From: Spirochaetia bacterium UBA6919
GTDB taxonomy: Bacteria; Spirochaetota; UBA6919
Assembly: GCA_002450905.1 (NCBI GenBank)
Contig: DKAT01000024.1
Location: 118,809 to 169,802, forward strand
Length of the DNA: 50,994 nucleotides
Direction of reading: 5' to 3'
The notes under the pieces: generated by a model
The model's input: the letters and a program-made list of their open reading frames with translations, nothing else
Database searches by the model: none
What the model was told of the DNA's origin: nothing
Shown: positions 34,707 to 42,807 of the stretch, in pieces
Position numbering within the stretch: position 1 is the first letter of the stretch
How the letters are laid out: the number at the start of each line of letters is the position of its first letter
Made by a program: the position numbers and the translations under genes

Positions 34707-34734
34707 AATATAACACTGTTTTAAAAATATTCAA
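34707..34734 (-). promoter_or_regulatory. Sigma70 promoter of the lipocalin-like gene
   Basis: Minus strand: -35 TTGAAT (34734-34729), 16 bp, -10 TATATT (34712-34707), about 28 bp before the ATG. Confidence 0.5.
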
Positions 34735-34744
34735 TGAATTTTGA

Positions 34745-34954
34745 TTAATTACTAGAGAAAAAAACTTTGTGTAGAAAATCAATGGTCTTATCATCTAAGT
34801 TGTCTATGAAAACTCTCTCAAATGGGATTGATAATTGTCCCCATTGATCTTTGATCGAAGCCTGGATGACGGGGCTAATGTCTTGTGATAAGTCATTCCA
34901 TGCTAGGTAGTAGGTTATTTGCTGGTCACTGTTGTCTGATATATAGTATTCCAT
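34745..34954 (-). CDS. Hypothetical small protein, 69 aa
   Basis: An acidic cytoplasmic protein without a signal peptide; sequence composition looks coding (YYLAWNDLSQDISPVI, IPFERVFIDNLDDKTIDF). I do not recognise it. The ATG at 34954 has no nearby ribosome-binding site; the closest purine run, GGAGGG, is 20 nt upstream and lies in the 3' arm of a terminator-like hairpin. Transcription may come from the putative RNA gene ahead of it, by readthrough. Confidence 0.45.
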   Translation of the reverse strand: MEYYISDNSDQQITYYLAWNDLSQDISPVIQASIKDQWGQLSIPFERVFIDNLDDKTIDFLHKVFFSSN

Positions 34955-34959
34955 AATTG

Positions 34960-35053
34960 TTTTAAAAATTAAATCCCTCCACCCATTTCTGAGAGAGGGA
35001 TATCATAGGTCATTTTGTTCTTAGTATGTGTTGCCTTCAGGTGAAACTCACCC
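34960..35053 (-). ncRNA. Candidate small RNA or structured leader
   Basis: On the minus strand, TTGGCA-17 bp-TATTTA would start RNA near 35053. It opens with a perfect hairpin (GGTGA-GTT-TCACC, 35052-35040), continues about 40 nt unpaired, then closes with ATCCCTC (35001-34995), a 15 nt loop, GAGGGAT (34979-34973) and the T-rich run TTAATTTTT, a plausible intrinsic terminator. It contains a 14-codon frame (35014-34970). It lies in the 394 bp gap between the 69-aa gene and the methyltransferase gene; nothing else convincing is there. It could be a free sRNA or an attenuator of the 69-aa gene. Confidence 0.35.
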
Positions 35054-35348
35054 TAAATATCTTACATCAAAGACTATGCCAAGATAATAACTTGTTACAT
35101 TTCTAGTAAATAGAATAAATATATTATAATATTTAGCTATATTGAAATATAGAAAAGTTTCATAATGACACACACAGTGTATTTTCGAAAATATTATTGT
35201 ATCATTTTTATCCACTTTATCGATTAATCTATTATTCCAAAGTAAAATAAAATGTGGTCTGAAAAATTGCTATCAATAATCTTTCAATATAGCAACAATT
35301 TATTTATATTTAGTGTTGAAAATATTTTCTGACAGTAGAAGGACAACA

Positions 35349-36716
35349 ATGATCAAAGTTGGAGAGATGATTGAAGTAAATATTGACCGAATGGCATTTG
35401 GTGGAGAAGGGGTTGCACGTTATCATGGTCTGGTTATTTTCGTTCCTGACACCGTTACGGGGGATTTTATTCTGTGTCAACTTGTAACAGTCAAGAAAGA
35501 TTATGCACGGGCTCAGCTTGTGAAAGTGACAACTCCATCTCAACATAGAATTAAACCTCCATGTAATGTATCAAGTCTTTGTGGTGGGTGTCAATGGCAG
35601 TTTATCGATTATGAATATCAGCTTCAAACTAAGCAAAGTGTCATTATTGATAGTTTTCAACGTATAGCAAAGATTAATCCAGTCATTAATCCAGTTATAC
35701 CAAATCCAAACAGGGAACAATCTCGTGTGAAAGTCCAGTACTCTGTTCAAATTGATAAAATAGAGAATAATATATTAATTGGATATTTTCAGAAAGGAAC
35801 ACACAATGTAATAAATCTTGAATATTGTTCTGTTCAACCTAATATCATCAATAAGATAACTGAGTTCATTCGTAAACAGATAATTCAATTGAATATATTA
35901 TCTATTAATATAACAGACCAATGTTTAATCCGACATGTTGTTTATCGATATAGTGTGACACAGAATAATATAATTGTCGTCCTGGTTATTCATTCGAATA
36001 AAATATCCGATGCTTTGAGACAACTGTGTATTAATATCTCTTCAGAATTTCCTCACGTTGATGGGGTATTAGTGAATCATAACTTAAGTAAATCCAGTTC
36101 TATTCTAGGAAATATGACAACTAAAATTGTGGAGAAGTCTTTTATAATTGAAAATATTGGGGGTTATGAGTTTCAAATCTCAGCTGAGAGCTTTTTCCAG
36201 GTAAATCCTATTGTGGCACAGTTAATGTTATCAGAGGTTTATCAGCATATTGAAGAAAATATATTTAATGGATCTGTATTAGATGTGTATTCTGGAGTGG
36301 GATTATTTGCTCTCTACGTTTCTCAGATCACATCAAGAGTTGTTTGCGTGGAGGAAAGCAAATCCGCAGTCAATGATCTTAGAAATAACATCCAAAATAA
36401 CTCCCTGGAAAACAAAATTCAGTGGATACAAGGGAATGCCGATCATATTCTCCCACTTCTGTTAAGGGATAAGGAATCATTTGATCTGGTTATTCTTGAT
36501 CCACCAAGACAAGGATGTTCTATAGATGTAATTAAATCCACTGTAAGACTTGCTAAAAGTTTTATTCTCTATATTAGTTGTAATCCCACAACACTTGCCA
36601 GAGATGTTAAGATTATTTTAGAACACGGATTTTCCATTCAGAGCATACAACCCTATGATATGTTTAGTTATACCTATCATATAGAAACTATTGTTCTAAT
36701 TAAAAAAATATCATGA
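35349..36716 (+). CDS. TrmA/RumA-family RNA uracil-5-methyltransferase
   Basis: The start is the ATG at 35349 with AAGGA at about 7 bp, rather than an upstream in-frame ATG at 35313. The 455 residues comprise an N-terminal TRAM domain (1-60), the iron-sulfur Cys cluster C72-x5-C78-x2-C81 (PCNVSSLCGGCQW), the central domain, then the SAM-binding fold (LDVYSGVGLFAL) and catalytic motifs FFQVNP, ILDPPRQGC and YISCNPTTLARD with the nucleophilic Cys. The family makes 5-methyluridine in 23S rRNA (RlmD/RlmC/RlmCD) or tRNA (TrmA). Cluster and TRAM favour an rRNA enzyme, but the exact target cannot be fixed. Confidence 0.93.
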   Translation: MIKVGEMIEVNIDRMAFGGEGVARYHGLVIFVPDTVTGDFILCQLVTVKKDYARAQLVKVTTPSQHRIKPPCNVSSLCGGCQWQFIDYEYQLQTKQSVIIDSFQRIAKINPVINPVIPNPNREQSRVKVQYSVQIDKIENNILIGYFQKGTHNVINLEYCSVQPNIINKITEFIRKQIIQLNILSINITDQCLIRHVVYRYSVTQNNIIVVLVIHSNKISDALRQLCINISSEFPHVDGVLVNHNLSKSSSILGNMTTKIVEKSFIIENIGGYEFQISAESFFQVNPIVAQLMLSEVYQHIEENIFNGSVLDVYSGVGLFALYVSQITSRVVCVEESKSAVNDLRNNIQNNSLENKIQWIQGNADHILPLLLRDKESFDLVILDPPRQGCSIDVIKSTVRLAKSFILYISCNPTTLARDVKIILEHGFSIQSIQPYDMFSYTYHIETIVLIKKIS

Positions 36717-36895
36717 AATAATACATAATAAATCGCATCGCCAATAAAATCTATTGATTTATTCCCCATCTTGTCGATAAGATAATAAAAATTGCACTCA
36801 ATAAGCTAATTCATCGTAAGTTGTACCATGAAATTGATTCCATCAAAAATATCCTATAATGTTCTTTTCATATAATTTTAAGGAACAATATTTTT

Positions 36896-37621
36896 ATGCC
36901 TTATAGAGACTACAAAAATACCATAAGAAGGGCTCAAAATCCTGATAAAAAAAGGAATATGAAGAAGCCCAGGTTAAAAAACAAGATCTATATTATGATT
37001 TTAATTCCTCTCATAATTGCAGTGCTGGGATATACAAAGTATGGGCAATCCAAGCCTCCAGTTCATATTGTAGAAAAGAAAATTAAAACTAGTGAACCCA
37101 AAAAAAGACATAAACGTGAGTGGAAATACATTGTAATTCACCATAGTGGCCACGAAATTGGTGATATAAAGAGATATAGCTTATATCAGGAAAAGAAATT
37201 CCATAATAATGGATTTTTATATCATTTTTTAATTGGTAATGGAATAGGTAGTGGAACACCTGATGGGAAAATAGAAATTGCTGATCGCTGGAAATATCAG
37301 GAATCAGGAGGACATGTAGTCAAGAAAGCTGATAAATTCAATCAATGGGGAATTGGTATCTGTCTTGTTGGTAATTTCAATAGACATGAACCCACTCTGC
37401 TACAATTAAATACCCTTTTCAAACTGGTAAAGTGGCTGATGAAAGAATACGATATACCATCCCAAAATATATTAACACATCATGAAGTAAACCAAACCGC
37501 CTGCCCAGGGAAGTATTTTCCTGAAAAAGATTTTAAAAACAAAATCATCCAATATTTCAATAGAGATATCCCTGAAATTAAACTACCAGACAAACATGTG
37601 AAGAAAACGGATAAAAAATAG
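36896..37621 (+). CDS. Membrane-anchored N-acetylmuramoyl-L-alanine amidase (Amidase_2/PGRP)
   Basis: AAGGA precedes the ATG. The basic N-terminus is followed by one transmembrane helix (about 31-47; IYIMILIPLIIAVLGY). The amidase domain (about 75-220) carries YIVIHHSG, YHFLIGNG, WGIGICLVGNFN and THHEVNQTACPGKYFP; the zinc ligands are His of IHHS, His of THHE and Cys of TACPG. A Lys-rich tail follows. It cleaves the amide between muramic acid and L-alanine in the periplasm, in peptidoglycan turnover or recycling. It is alone in its transcription unit. Many homologues are secreted; a non-cleaved anchor is the reading here because no signal-peptidase site is obvious. Confidence 0.9.
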   Translation: MPYRDYKNTIRRAQNPDKKRNMKKPRLKNKIYIMILIPLIIAVLGYTKYGQSKPPVHIVEKKIKTSEPKKRHKREWKYIVIHHSGHEIGDIKRYSLYQEKKFHNNGFLYHFLIGNGIGSGTPDGKIEIADRWKYQESGGHVVKKADKFNQWGIGICLVGNFNRHEPTLLQLNTLFKLVKWLMKEYDIPSQNILTHHEVNQTACPGKYFPEKDFKNKIIQYFNRDIPEIKLPDKHVKKTDKK

Positions 37622-37710
37622 TTCATTATAAAATGCTATTAATTATTTATTTTGACAAATTATTCAATTCAATGTAAATTTTCTGAAATATTTTTAGGAG
37701 ATAATAAATT

Positions 37711-38622
37711 ATGTATACTTTGAAATTATTTTTAATTCTAATTATAATTTTCTATTCGTCTTATTGCTCAACAAAAGATACTCATTCTACAAAGAATATG
37801 AACACCCTTGTTATGTATAATAGCTTATCAGATGCTTTAAAACAACCTGATAAAGTAACAATTCTCAATATATCCTACTTTCCTATAAAACAATTGCCTA
37901 AAGATATCGGAAATTTGGTTAATCTACAAAAATTAATGGCATTTAAAAGTGGGCTAGCAGTGATTCCTAGTGAAATTGCATCTCTTAAAAAGCTGAAACA
38001 CATAGAAATATTTCAAAACACAATAAAAAAATTACCTAATGAAATAGGAAGTCTTACGAGTCTTGAATATCTGGATATGTTCAGAAACAGTCTCACAACC
38101 CTTCCTAAGTCTATTGGAAATCTCCATCACTTAAAGGAATTAAATCTCAACGAGAATAAAATAAAATCCCTTCCTCCAGAAATTGGTAACCTAAAAAGTC
38201 TTGAAAAACTAGACTTATCCACGAATAAAATACCTGTTTTACCTGTTGAGATCAAACATCTGAATAATTTAAAAGAAATTTACCTTTCTAAAAACAGCTT
38301 AATCGAATTTCCTGAAGGACTTATTTATCTTAAAAACTTAAAGATTATTGAAATAGATTTTAACAATATTCTAGCAATCCCCAATTCTATTGGAAAACTA
38401 ACAAATTTAGAAACTCTTAGTATAATTGGAAATAATTTAGCATCTCTTCCTAAAGAAATTGCTAATCTGACGAAGCTTCAAACCCTGAATATCAGTGGAA
38501 ATCCCATTCCAGAAAAAGAAATTAACAAACTAAGAAAGCTACTCCCCAAATGTCAAATAATATTTGAAAAAATAAATCCCATTAAAAGTCATAGTAGCAA
38601 AGGATCTCATAAGAAAAAATAA
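37711..38622 (+). CDS. Leucine-rich-repeat lipoprotein
   Basis: The 303-residue protein has AGGAG before the ATG. A signal peptide ends at a relaxed lipobox, YSSYC (C19). Residues about 60-275 hold nine near-perfect 23-residue repeats of the type LPxxIGNLxxLxxLxLxxNxIxx (for example LPKSIGNLHHLKELNL), then a cap and a basic Ser/Lys tail (SSKGSHKKK). This is the repeat class abundant in Leptospira surface LRR proteins and in bacterial and eukaryotic LRRs that bind proteins. The expected place is the outer or inner membrane surface; the ligand is unknown. Single-residue drift between repeats suggests repeat number may vary among strains. Confidence 0.93.
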   Translation: MYTLKLFLILIIIFYSSYCSTKDTHSTKNMNTLVMYNSLSDALKQPDKVTILNISYFPIKQLPKDIGNLVNLQKLMAFKSGLAVIPSEIASLKKLKHIEIFQNTIKKLPNEIGSLTSLEYLDMFRNSLTTLPKSIGNLHHLKELNLNENKIKSLPPEIGNLKSLEKLDLSTNKIPVLPVEIKHLNNLKEIYLSKNSLIEFPEGLIYLKNLKIIEIDFNNILAIPNSIGKLTNLETLSIIGNNLASLPKEIANLTKLQTLNISGNPIPEKEINKLRKLLPKCQIIFEKINPIKSHSSKGSHKKK

Positions 38623-38630
38623 AATATTAC

Positions 38631-38659
38631 TTGACCTTTCTCAGGTATATTGCTATACT
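38631..38659 (+). promoter_or_regulatory. Sigma70 promoter of the PadR/methyltransferase pair
   Basis: -35 TTGACC (38631-38636), 17 bp, -10 TATACT (38654-38659). It lies across the first possible start codon of the PadR frame, so translation must begin further downstream. Confidence 0.6.
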
Positions 38660-39222
38660 ATATAGTATCAGAATTATGGGGTATTAAAACGTCTACTATT
38701 GATCTTATACTAATGGGAATTCTTATCCAACAGCCTATGAATGCTTATGAACTCACAGCATTTGTTGAGGAAAGGCAGATTAATAAATTATTAAAAATTA
38801 GTACTCCAGCTATATATAAAGGATCTAAACGACTGTATCAATCTGGTTATCTTGATGGTAAAGCTGTTAGAGAAGGGGAGCACCCAGAAAAGTTCATATA
38901 TACGATAAATCAGAAGGGAAAGGAATATTTCTATGAACTCATGAAACACTATTCTGAAAATATACAGCCCTTTTATATTGATTTTAATGTATTTATCTGG
39001 AATTTAAATAATTTATCTCACCAGGACGCCATGACAGAATTAGAGGAATTACGAAAAGGGCTTTACAACTGGAGAGATTGGGTCACTCGACATGAGAAAG
39101 AGGCATCCCATGCACCATTCTCTGTCAGAATGATTATAAAACAATATCGTATGATATTTTTCACTCTCACCCAATGGATTGATGAATTGATAAGAGATTA
39201 TCAATATGAAATTAGCAGATAA
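38650..39222 (+). CDS. PadR-family transcriptional regulator (start uncertain)
   Basis: The coordinate given is the outermost start (TTG at 38650), but that codon precedes the -10, so the real start is downstream; candidates are ATT at 38683, ACG at 38689 (7 bp after GGGG) or ATG at 38713. The PadR winged helix is clear: IDLILMGILIQQPMNAYEL, ISTPAIYKGSKRLYQSGYL and EKFIYTINQKGKEYF (the wing). The second half is the long PadR-type dimerisation helices (HQDAMTELEELRKGLYNW, MIFFTLTQWIDELI). Family members repress detoxification or transport genes and often themselves. The likely target is the methyltransferase lipoprotein gene 59 bp downstream. Confidence 0.85.
   Translation: MLYYIVSELWGIKTSTIDLILMGILIQQPMNAYELTAFVEERQINKLLKISTPAIYKGSKRLYQSGYLDGKAVREGEHPEKFIYTINQKGKEYFYELMKHYSENIQPFYIDFNVFIWNLNNLSHQDAMTELEELRKGLYNWRDWVTRHEKEASHAPFSVRMIIKQYRMIFFTLTQWIDELIRDYQYEISR
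38655..38668 (+). promoter_or_regulatory. Perfect palindrome over the -10 of the PadR promoter
   Basis: ATACTATATAGTAT, 14 bp, perfectly self-complementary, overlapping the -10 and reaching the start site: the expected place for PadR autorepression. An imperfect relative, ATACTAATATAGCAT, occurs at 39254-39268, just ahead of the methyltransferase gene. Confidence 0.6.
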
Positions 39223-39253
39223 TATCCCTTTTTTTGGATATTAACTATACATT

Positions 39254-39268
39254 ATACTAATATAGCAT
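39254..39268 (+). promoter_or_regulatory. Imperfect copy of the PadR palindrome
   Basis: ATACTAATATAGCAT, arms ATACTA/TAGCAT with one mismatch, 13 bp ahead of the methyltransferase ATG. It resembles the 14 bp palindrome at 38655. Confidence 0.35.
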
Positions 39269-39281
39269 AAAGGAGTTTACT

Positions 39282-39902
39282 ATGAAAAAAACAATCTTAA
39301 CTATCTTATTACCCCTTCTAGTTATAAGCTCATGTAGGCAGGTTAAGGAGTATGCCTATAATGGATTTACTGATGATAGGGAAAAATTCCAGAAATCTGA
39401 ACAGGTTCTAAAAGTATTGAATATCGCTTCTGATAATGTCATTGCTGATTTGGGAGCAGGAGCCGGATACTTTACTTTTCAGTTCACAAAATTAATTGGT
39501 AATAAAGGAATGGTTTATGCTGTTGATCCTGATCCTGATATGATCAAATCGATTAAATTAAGAGCTGAAAAAGAAAAGTCAAATAGATTAATCATAATTC
39601 AAAGTGATAAAGAAGATTCCAGGCTACCTGAAAACTCATTTGATCTCATATTCATGTGTAATGTCCATCATCACATTAGAAATCGTGTTCCATTCTTTAA
39701 AAAGTTAAAATCAAAATTAAAATCAAATGGAAAAATAGCTATAATAGAGGTTAAACCAGATGGTAAGTATGGATTATTTGGATCACATGGAACTAAAAAA
39801 AATATAATTTTAAAAGAGATGATAGAATCAGGATATAAACTGGACTCTAGCTATGATATCCTTCCTGAACAGAATTTTCAGATATTTACAATAAAACAAT
39901 AA
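39282..39902 (+). CDS. Lipoprotein with class I SAM-methyltransferase domain
   Basis: AAGGAG precedes the ATG. The first 18 residues form a textbook lipoprotein signal (hydrophobic core, LLVISSC with C18). The rest is a Rossmann methyltransferase: motif I VIADLGAGAGYFTF (53-66), acidic end of strand 2 VYAVDPDPDM, LPENSFDLIFMCNVHHH and later IIEVKPDGKYG. The fold would bind SAM, but the lipid anchor would put it outside the cytoplasm where SAM is not expected. Either the signal is not used (retained, membrane-associated enzyme) or the domain has another ligand. Similar lipidated methyltransferase-like proteins are known among Gram-negatives. It is paired with PadR and has a PadR-like half-site in front. 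Confidence 0.85.
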   Translation: MKKTILTILLPLLVISSCRQVKEYAYNGFTDDREKFQKSEQVLKVLNIASDNVIADLGAGAGYFTFQFTKLIGNKGMVYAVDPDPDMIKSIKLRAEKEKSNRLIIIQSDKEDSRLPENSFDLIFMCNVHHHIRNRVPFFKKLKSKLKSNGKIAIIEVKPDGKYGLFGSHGTKKNIILKEMIESGYKLDSSYDILPEQNFQIFTIKQ

Positions 39903-39931
39903 AGAGACATCTTGGTATGTTGATATACTAA

Positions 39932-39960
39932 TATCGGAATCAAAAATTATGGTTCCGATA
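39932..39960. repeat. 29-bp hairpin repeat, copy C
   Basis: TATCGGAA, 13 nt loop with AAAATT, TTCCGATA. It lies between the convergent methyltransferase and 278-aa lipoprotein genes. Confidence 0.7.
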
Positions 39961-40081
39961 CTCTTTCGTATCAATGCTTTCGATTTAATGATCTATAAGT
40001 TACAGTAAATAATGTAGATATGTACAATATAATTTCTTGAAATTATAGCGTTATGTGTTAATTACTTTACTTAAATTAAGA

Positions 40082-40918
40082 CTAATTTGTATTAAAAAAT
40101 ATTTCAACCAATTGTTTTGAAATCCTATCGGCTATTATTTGAAAATACTTACGCAGATTATAGCCCTTGTTTTCAGCAAGACCATTTTGTGTCATGTGTC
40201 TGGTATCAACCCATTCCTCAAGCTCACGGGATTCCCAAATCTTTTTTTGGGTATTTAAATCATAGAGTATCCCTTTAACAGTAAGTACTGCAGCGTAATC
40301 AGATAAAAATCGTCCGCCGTCTTCACCTTTATTTTTTGATAATTCAAGATTTAATATTCTTAGCTCAAGGATAAGATGCGACTTTAAATCCTCTTTAACC
40401 TTGGAGTAATCTCTGTCTATAGCATCTTTGGAGTTTGATTTTAATTTATCTTTTGATATCATAGGAACTTCTGATTTGGATACACTTATGTTAAATGTAA
40501 TTTTAAACTTGCTATTCATTTTACGGAAATAAATTATAAAGTATTGCATAAGATATTGGTTAATAAGATTATCTTTCAGAGCATCTTTGAATAAATACTC
40601 ATTACTATAGCCTGGAAAAAGATTTGTTCCATTAGAATTATTGATACCATTATCAGAAGATTTATACAGACCCTCTAGGTCTTTATTTTCATTTTGAGGT
40701 TTTTTTGGAGAATCATTTTTCTTGGTTTCTTTAATCCTGATTGTATCACCGTCAACAATGTAATCAGGATTGTCTTTTATAAACGAAACGACTTCGATAG
40801 TACCCCCTGTTGCTTTATAGGAAAGATTTAATGGGATTATACTATTTTGTACACAACCACTCATCATCAAACTGGAAGTTATAACTAAAACAACAATTAA
40901 ATATTTTTTTATTGACAT
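40082..40918 (-). CDS. Hypothetical lipoprotein, 278 aa
   Basis: A clear signal and lipobox, MMSGC (C22). After a low-complexity Lys/Asn-rich part (65-100) the protein has a globular domain with a predicted helix (LFKDALKDNLINQYLMQYF) and a strand-rich end in which LILELRILNLELS, YAAVLTVKGILYD and KKIWESRELEEWVD alternate. The last 40 residues are helical. This pattern (small lipoprotein, 'l.l.g.l.d..t.kviws') recalls accessory lipoproteins of transport or secretion systems, but I cannot assign it. The start codon is 4 nt after an AAGGAAAT ribosome site. It is monocistronic. Confidence 0.7.
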   Translation of the reverse strand: MSIKKYLIVVLVITSSLMMSGCVQNSIIPLNLSYKATGGTIEVVSFIKDNPDYIVDGDTIRIKETKKNDSPKKPQNENKDLEGLYKSSDNGINNSNGTNLFPGYSNEYLFKDALKDNLINQYLMQYFIIYFRKMNSKFKITFNISVSKSEVPMISKDKLKSNSKDAIDRDYSKVKEDLKSHLILELRILNLELSKNKGEDGGRFLSDYAAVLTVKGILYDLNTQKKIWESRELEEWVDTRHMTQNGLAENKGYNLRKYFQIIADRISKQLVEIFFNTN

Positions 40919-40991
40919 TTCCTTAATCCTCAGGTGTTTTATGATTAAATGTAAATAAAATAAACTTTTTTAATTATTTCAATATTTTTAA

Positions 40992-41019
40992 TTGAAAATC
41001 CTATATATTAAGATATAAT
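40992..41019 (+). promoter_or_regulatory. Sigma70 promoter of the 568-aa/MerR operon
   Basis: -35 TTGAAA (40992-40997), 16 bp, perfect -10 TATAAT (41014-41019). Leader of about 75 nt ending with GAGG before the TTG start. Confidence 0.6.
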
Positions 41020-41100
41020 TATATGTAATACGGTTTAAATTCTCTAAACATTAAATTTATCGAATGTACTAACCGAAGATCTTTAGAGTGAGGAACGATT

Positions 41101-42807
41101 TTGGCAACTAAAGAACAGAAAGAGAAATTATTAGAAAGTGCAAATAACTATCTCCAACTGGGAAGACTACTAAAAAAAAATAGAGGATCCTGGGCAAGTC
41201 GAGAAGTTGAGAAAATATTATTACTCTCAATTAGAGATGAAGAGAAGATTGACCAGATATTAAGAGTTGATAAATTAGCTATTCAGCAACAAAAGATTTT
41301 AAAGCGTAAAAAATCACATCAAGATAGAGAATTAGATACCCCACAACCAATAAAAAAAATAGATAACCCACCTGAACGAATATATAAAAAAAGTTTTTTA
41401 TCCTATCTACTGTTTGAATATAGAAAAATAGCTCACTTTGGAAAAGAAACCCATACACTAGTATCACGATTTCCAGGATTACCTTTCCAGCTTGATCCAC
41501 AGATTGGAGACTCCTTATTTGAAATTCAAAAGATGATAGCAGAATTATTGGACCCTCTAACTTATCTTATTGAGCATGGATGGGTCGATTTAACCAAAGA
41601 AGAATATAATTTATTAGTTGAGTTCTACGAATTTTGTGATCAATACTATAAAGAATTCCTTCAGGACTTTGATTATACGGATCTAGTATTAATTCAAAAA
41701 CAATTTCTTACTGTGATTCAATCCGATAGCTATCGATGTATGCTTATTGAATCTATCCAAAAGGGTTTAAGGAATCATCAACTCTACTCAATCACTCTGG
41801 ATGAAATAATCATCAAAATAAAAAAAATTATTGAAATGAATGATTTGACCCCATCTCTGACTCATATTCTTATGGCAATCCTGATGAAAGACATGAATAC
41901 GTTCTGTAGAATAAAAGACCTAATCTTTACTGAAAATATCCCTTTCATTAAAAGAAATCGATATCATGCCAAAGAGGAAATCCTAAATAACATTCGACAT
42001 TACATCTGGCAGAAGGAACAAATCTATAATGACATTACTAAAAAATATAAGTATCTCCTTTTTATAAGGAATAGGTATATCCCTGACTGGATGAGTCATC
42101 CCTTCGACTTTCTAAAAAGATTTTCCCACTTAAATAGAGGTGAACATCACTCTGATAAAGATTTTAGAACAAATATCGATGATCTGGGATTTTTCCTTCT
42201 CACTTTGATTAAAGAATATTTACGGGTATTCAAGCAATTTACAATGGATAAAGTATCTCTCGTCCTGGGTGAAGACACAATCATCAGAGAAAGAATTATA
42301 CCCTATGCTCTGGATCGCTACTTCCGACAACTGGAAGAAGACTATCGACTAATAGAAGACCTCTTAAGAAATGGTCAAATTGAAAAAATTAATTTCCATC
42401 AATTCAAACAATATATAAATAATGATAACAACCCTACGGATAAGGAGTTTACATTATACTATATTATCAATTCCCTTTCACAAAACTTCTACGAAATTTC
42501 TTATCAACTCTATAAAAATTATTTAAACGACTCTCAATTTAATCAATTTCCTGTAAATGAAAGAATTAAAACTATTCAGGATAAAGATTTCTTTGAAAAA
42601 ACTATTCCCTATGGTAAAGGAAAATTAAATCTGAATTACTTCCTATCCGATAAGAAAGTTGTCGATGCTTATCTGGAGCTTATTCACTTCTCAGTGGAGT
42701 TCTCATTGTTCTTTTATAATCAGGAAATAATCAATTTATTTAAGAACGAACTCTCTCTCAAAGGAGAAGTCACTAATTTATCAGCATTAATTCAAAGGAT
42801 GAAATAA
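41101..42807 (+). CDS. Hypothetical 568-aa helical cytoplasmic protein
   Basis: The start is a TTG at 41101 with GAGG about 8 bp upstream. There is no signal peptide or membrane helix. The N-terminal 110 residues are charged and helical, including an RKK-rich patch; the rest is helical with many aromatic and acidic residues (FPGLPFQLDPQIGDSLFE, FEFCDQYYKEFLQDFDY, DALDRYFRQLEEDYR-like spacing). I recognise no catalytic motif or family. The next gene, a MerR-type regulator, overlaps it by one base (TAATG), so the two are made in fixed ratio. A role shared with the regulator, such as a ligand sensor or structural partner, is inferred only from that coupling. Confidence 0.7.
   Translation: MATKEQKEKLLESANNYLQLGRLLKKNRGSWASREVEKILLLSIRDEEKIDQILRVDKLAIQQQKILKRKKSHQDRELDTPQPIKKIDNPPERIYKKSFLSYLLFEYRKIAHFGKETHTLVSRFPGLPFQLDPQIGDSLFEIQKMIAELLDPLTYLIEHGWVDLTKEEYNLLVEFYEFCDQYYKEFLQDFDYTDLVLIQKQFLTVIQSDSYRCMLIESIQKGLRNHQLYSITLDEIIIKIKKIIEMNDLTPSLTHILMAILMKDMNTFCRIKDLIFTENIPFIKRNRYHAKEEILNNIRHYIWQKEQIYNDITKKYKYLLFIRNRYIPDWMSHPFDFLKRFSHLNRGEHHSDKDFRTNIDDLGFFLLTLIKEYLRVFKQFTMDKVSLVLGEDTIIRERIIPYALDRYFRQLEEDYRLIEDLLRNGQIEKINFHQFKQYINNDNNPTDKEFTLYYIINSLSQNFYEISYQLYKNYLNDSQFNQFPVNERIKTIQDKDFFEKTIPYGKGKLNLNYFLSDKKVVDAYLELIHFSVEFSLFFYNQEIINLFKNELSLKGEVTNLSALIQRMK

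Noticed and set aside
34960..35000. GGTGGAGGGA resembling part of a SAM-I riboswitch
   Set aside because: The rest of the conserved core (GGCCC, CCCGGCAACC) is absent; only a purine-rich fragment matches, and it belongs to a terminator-like stem.
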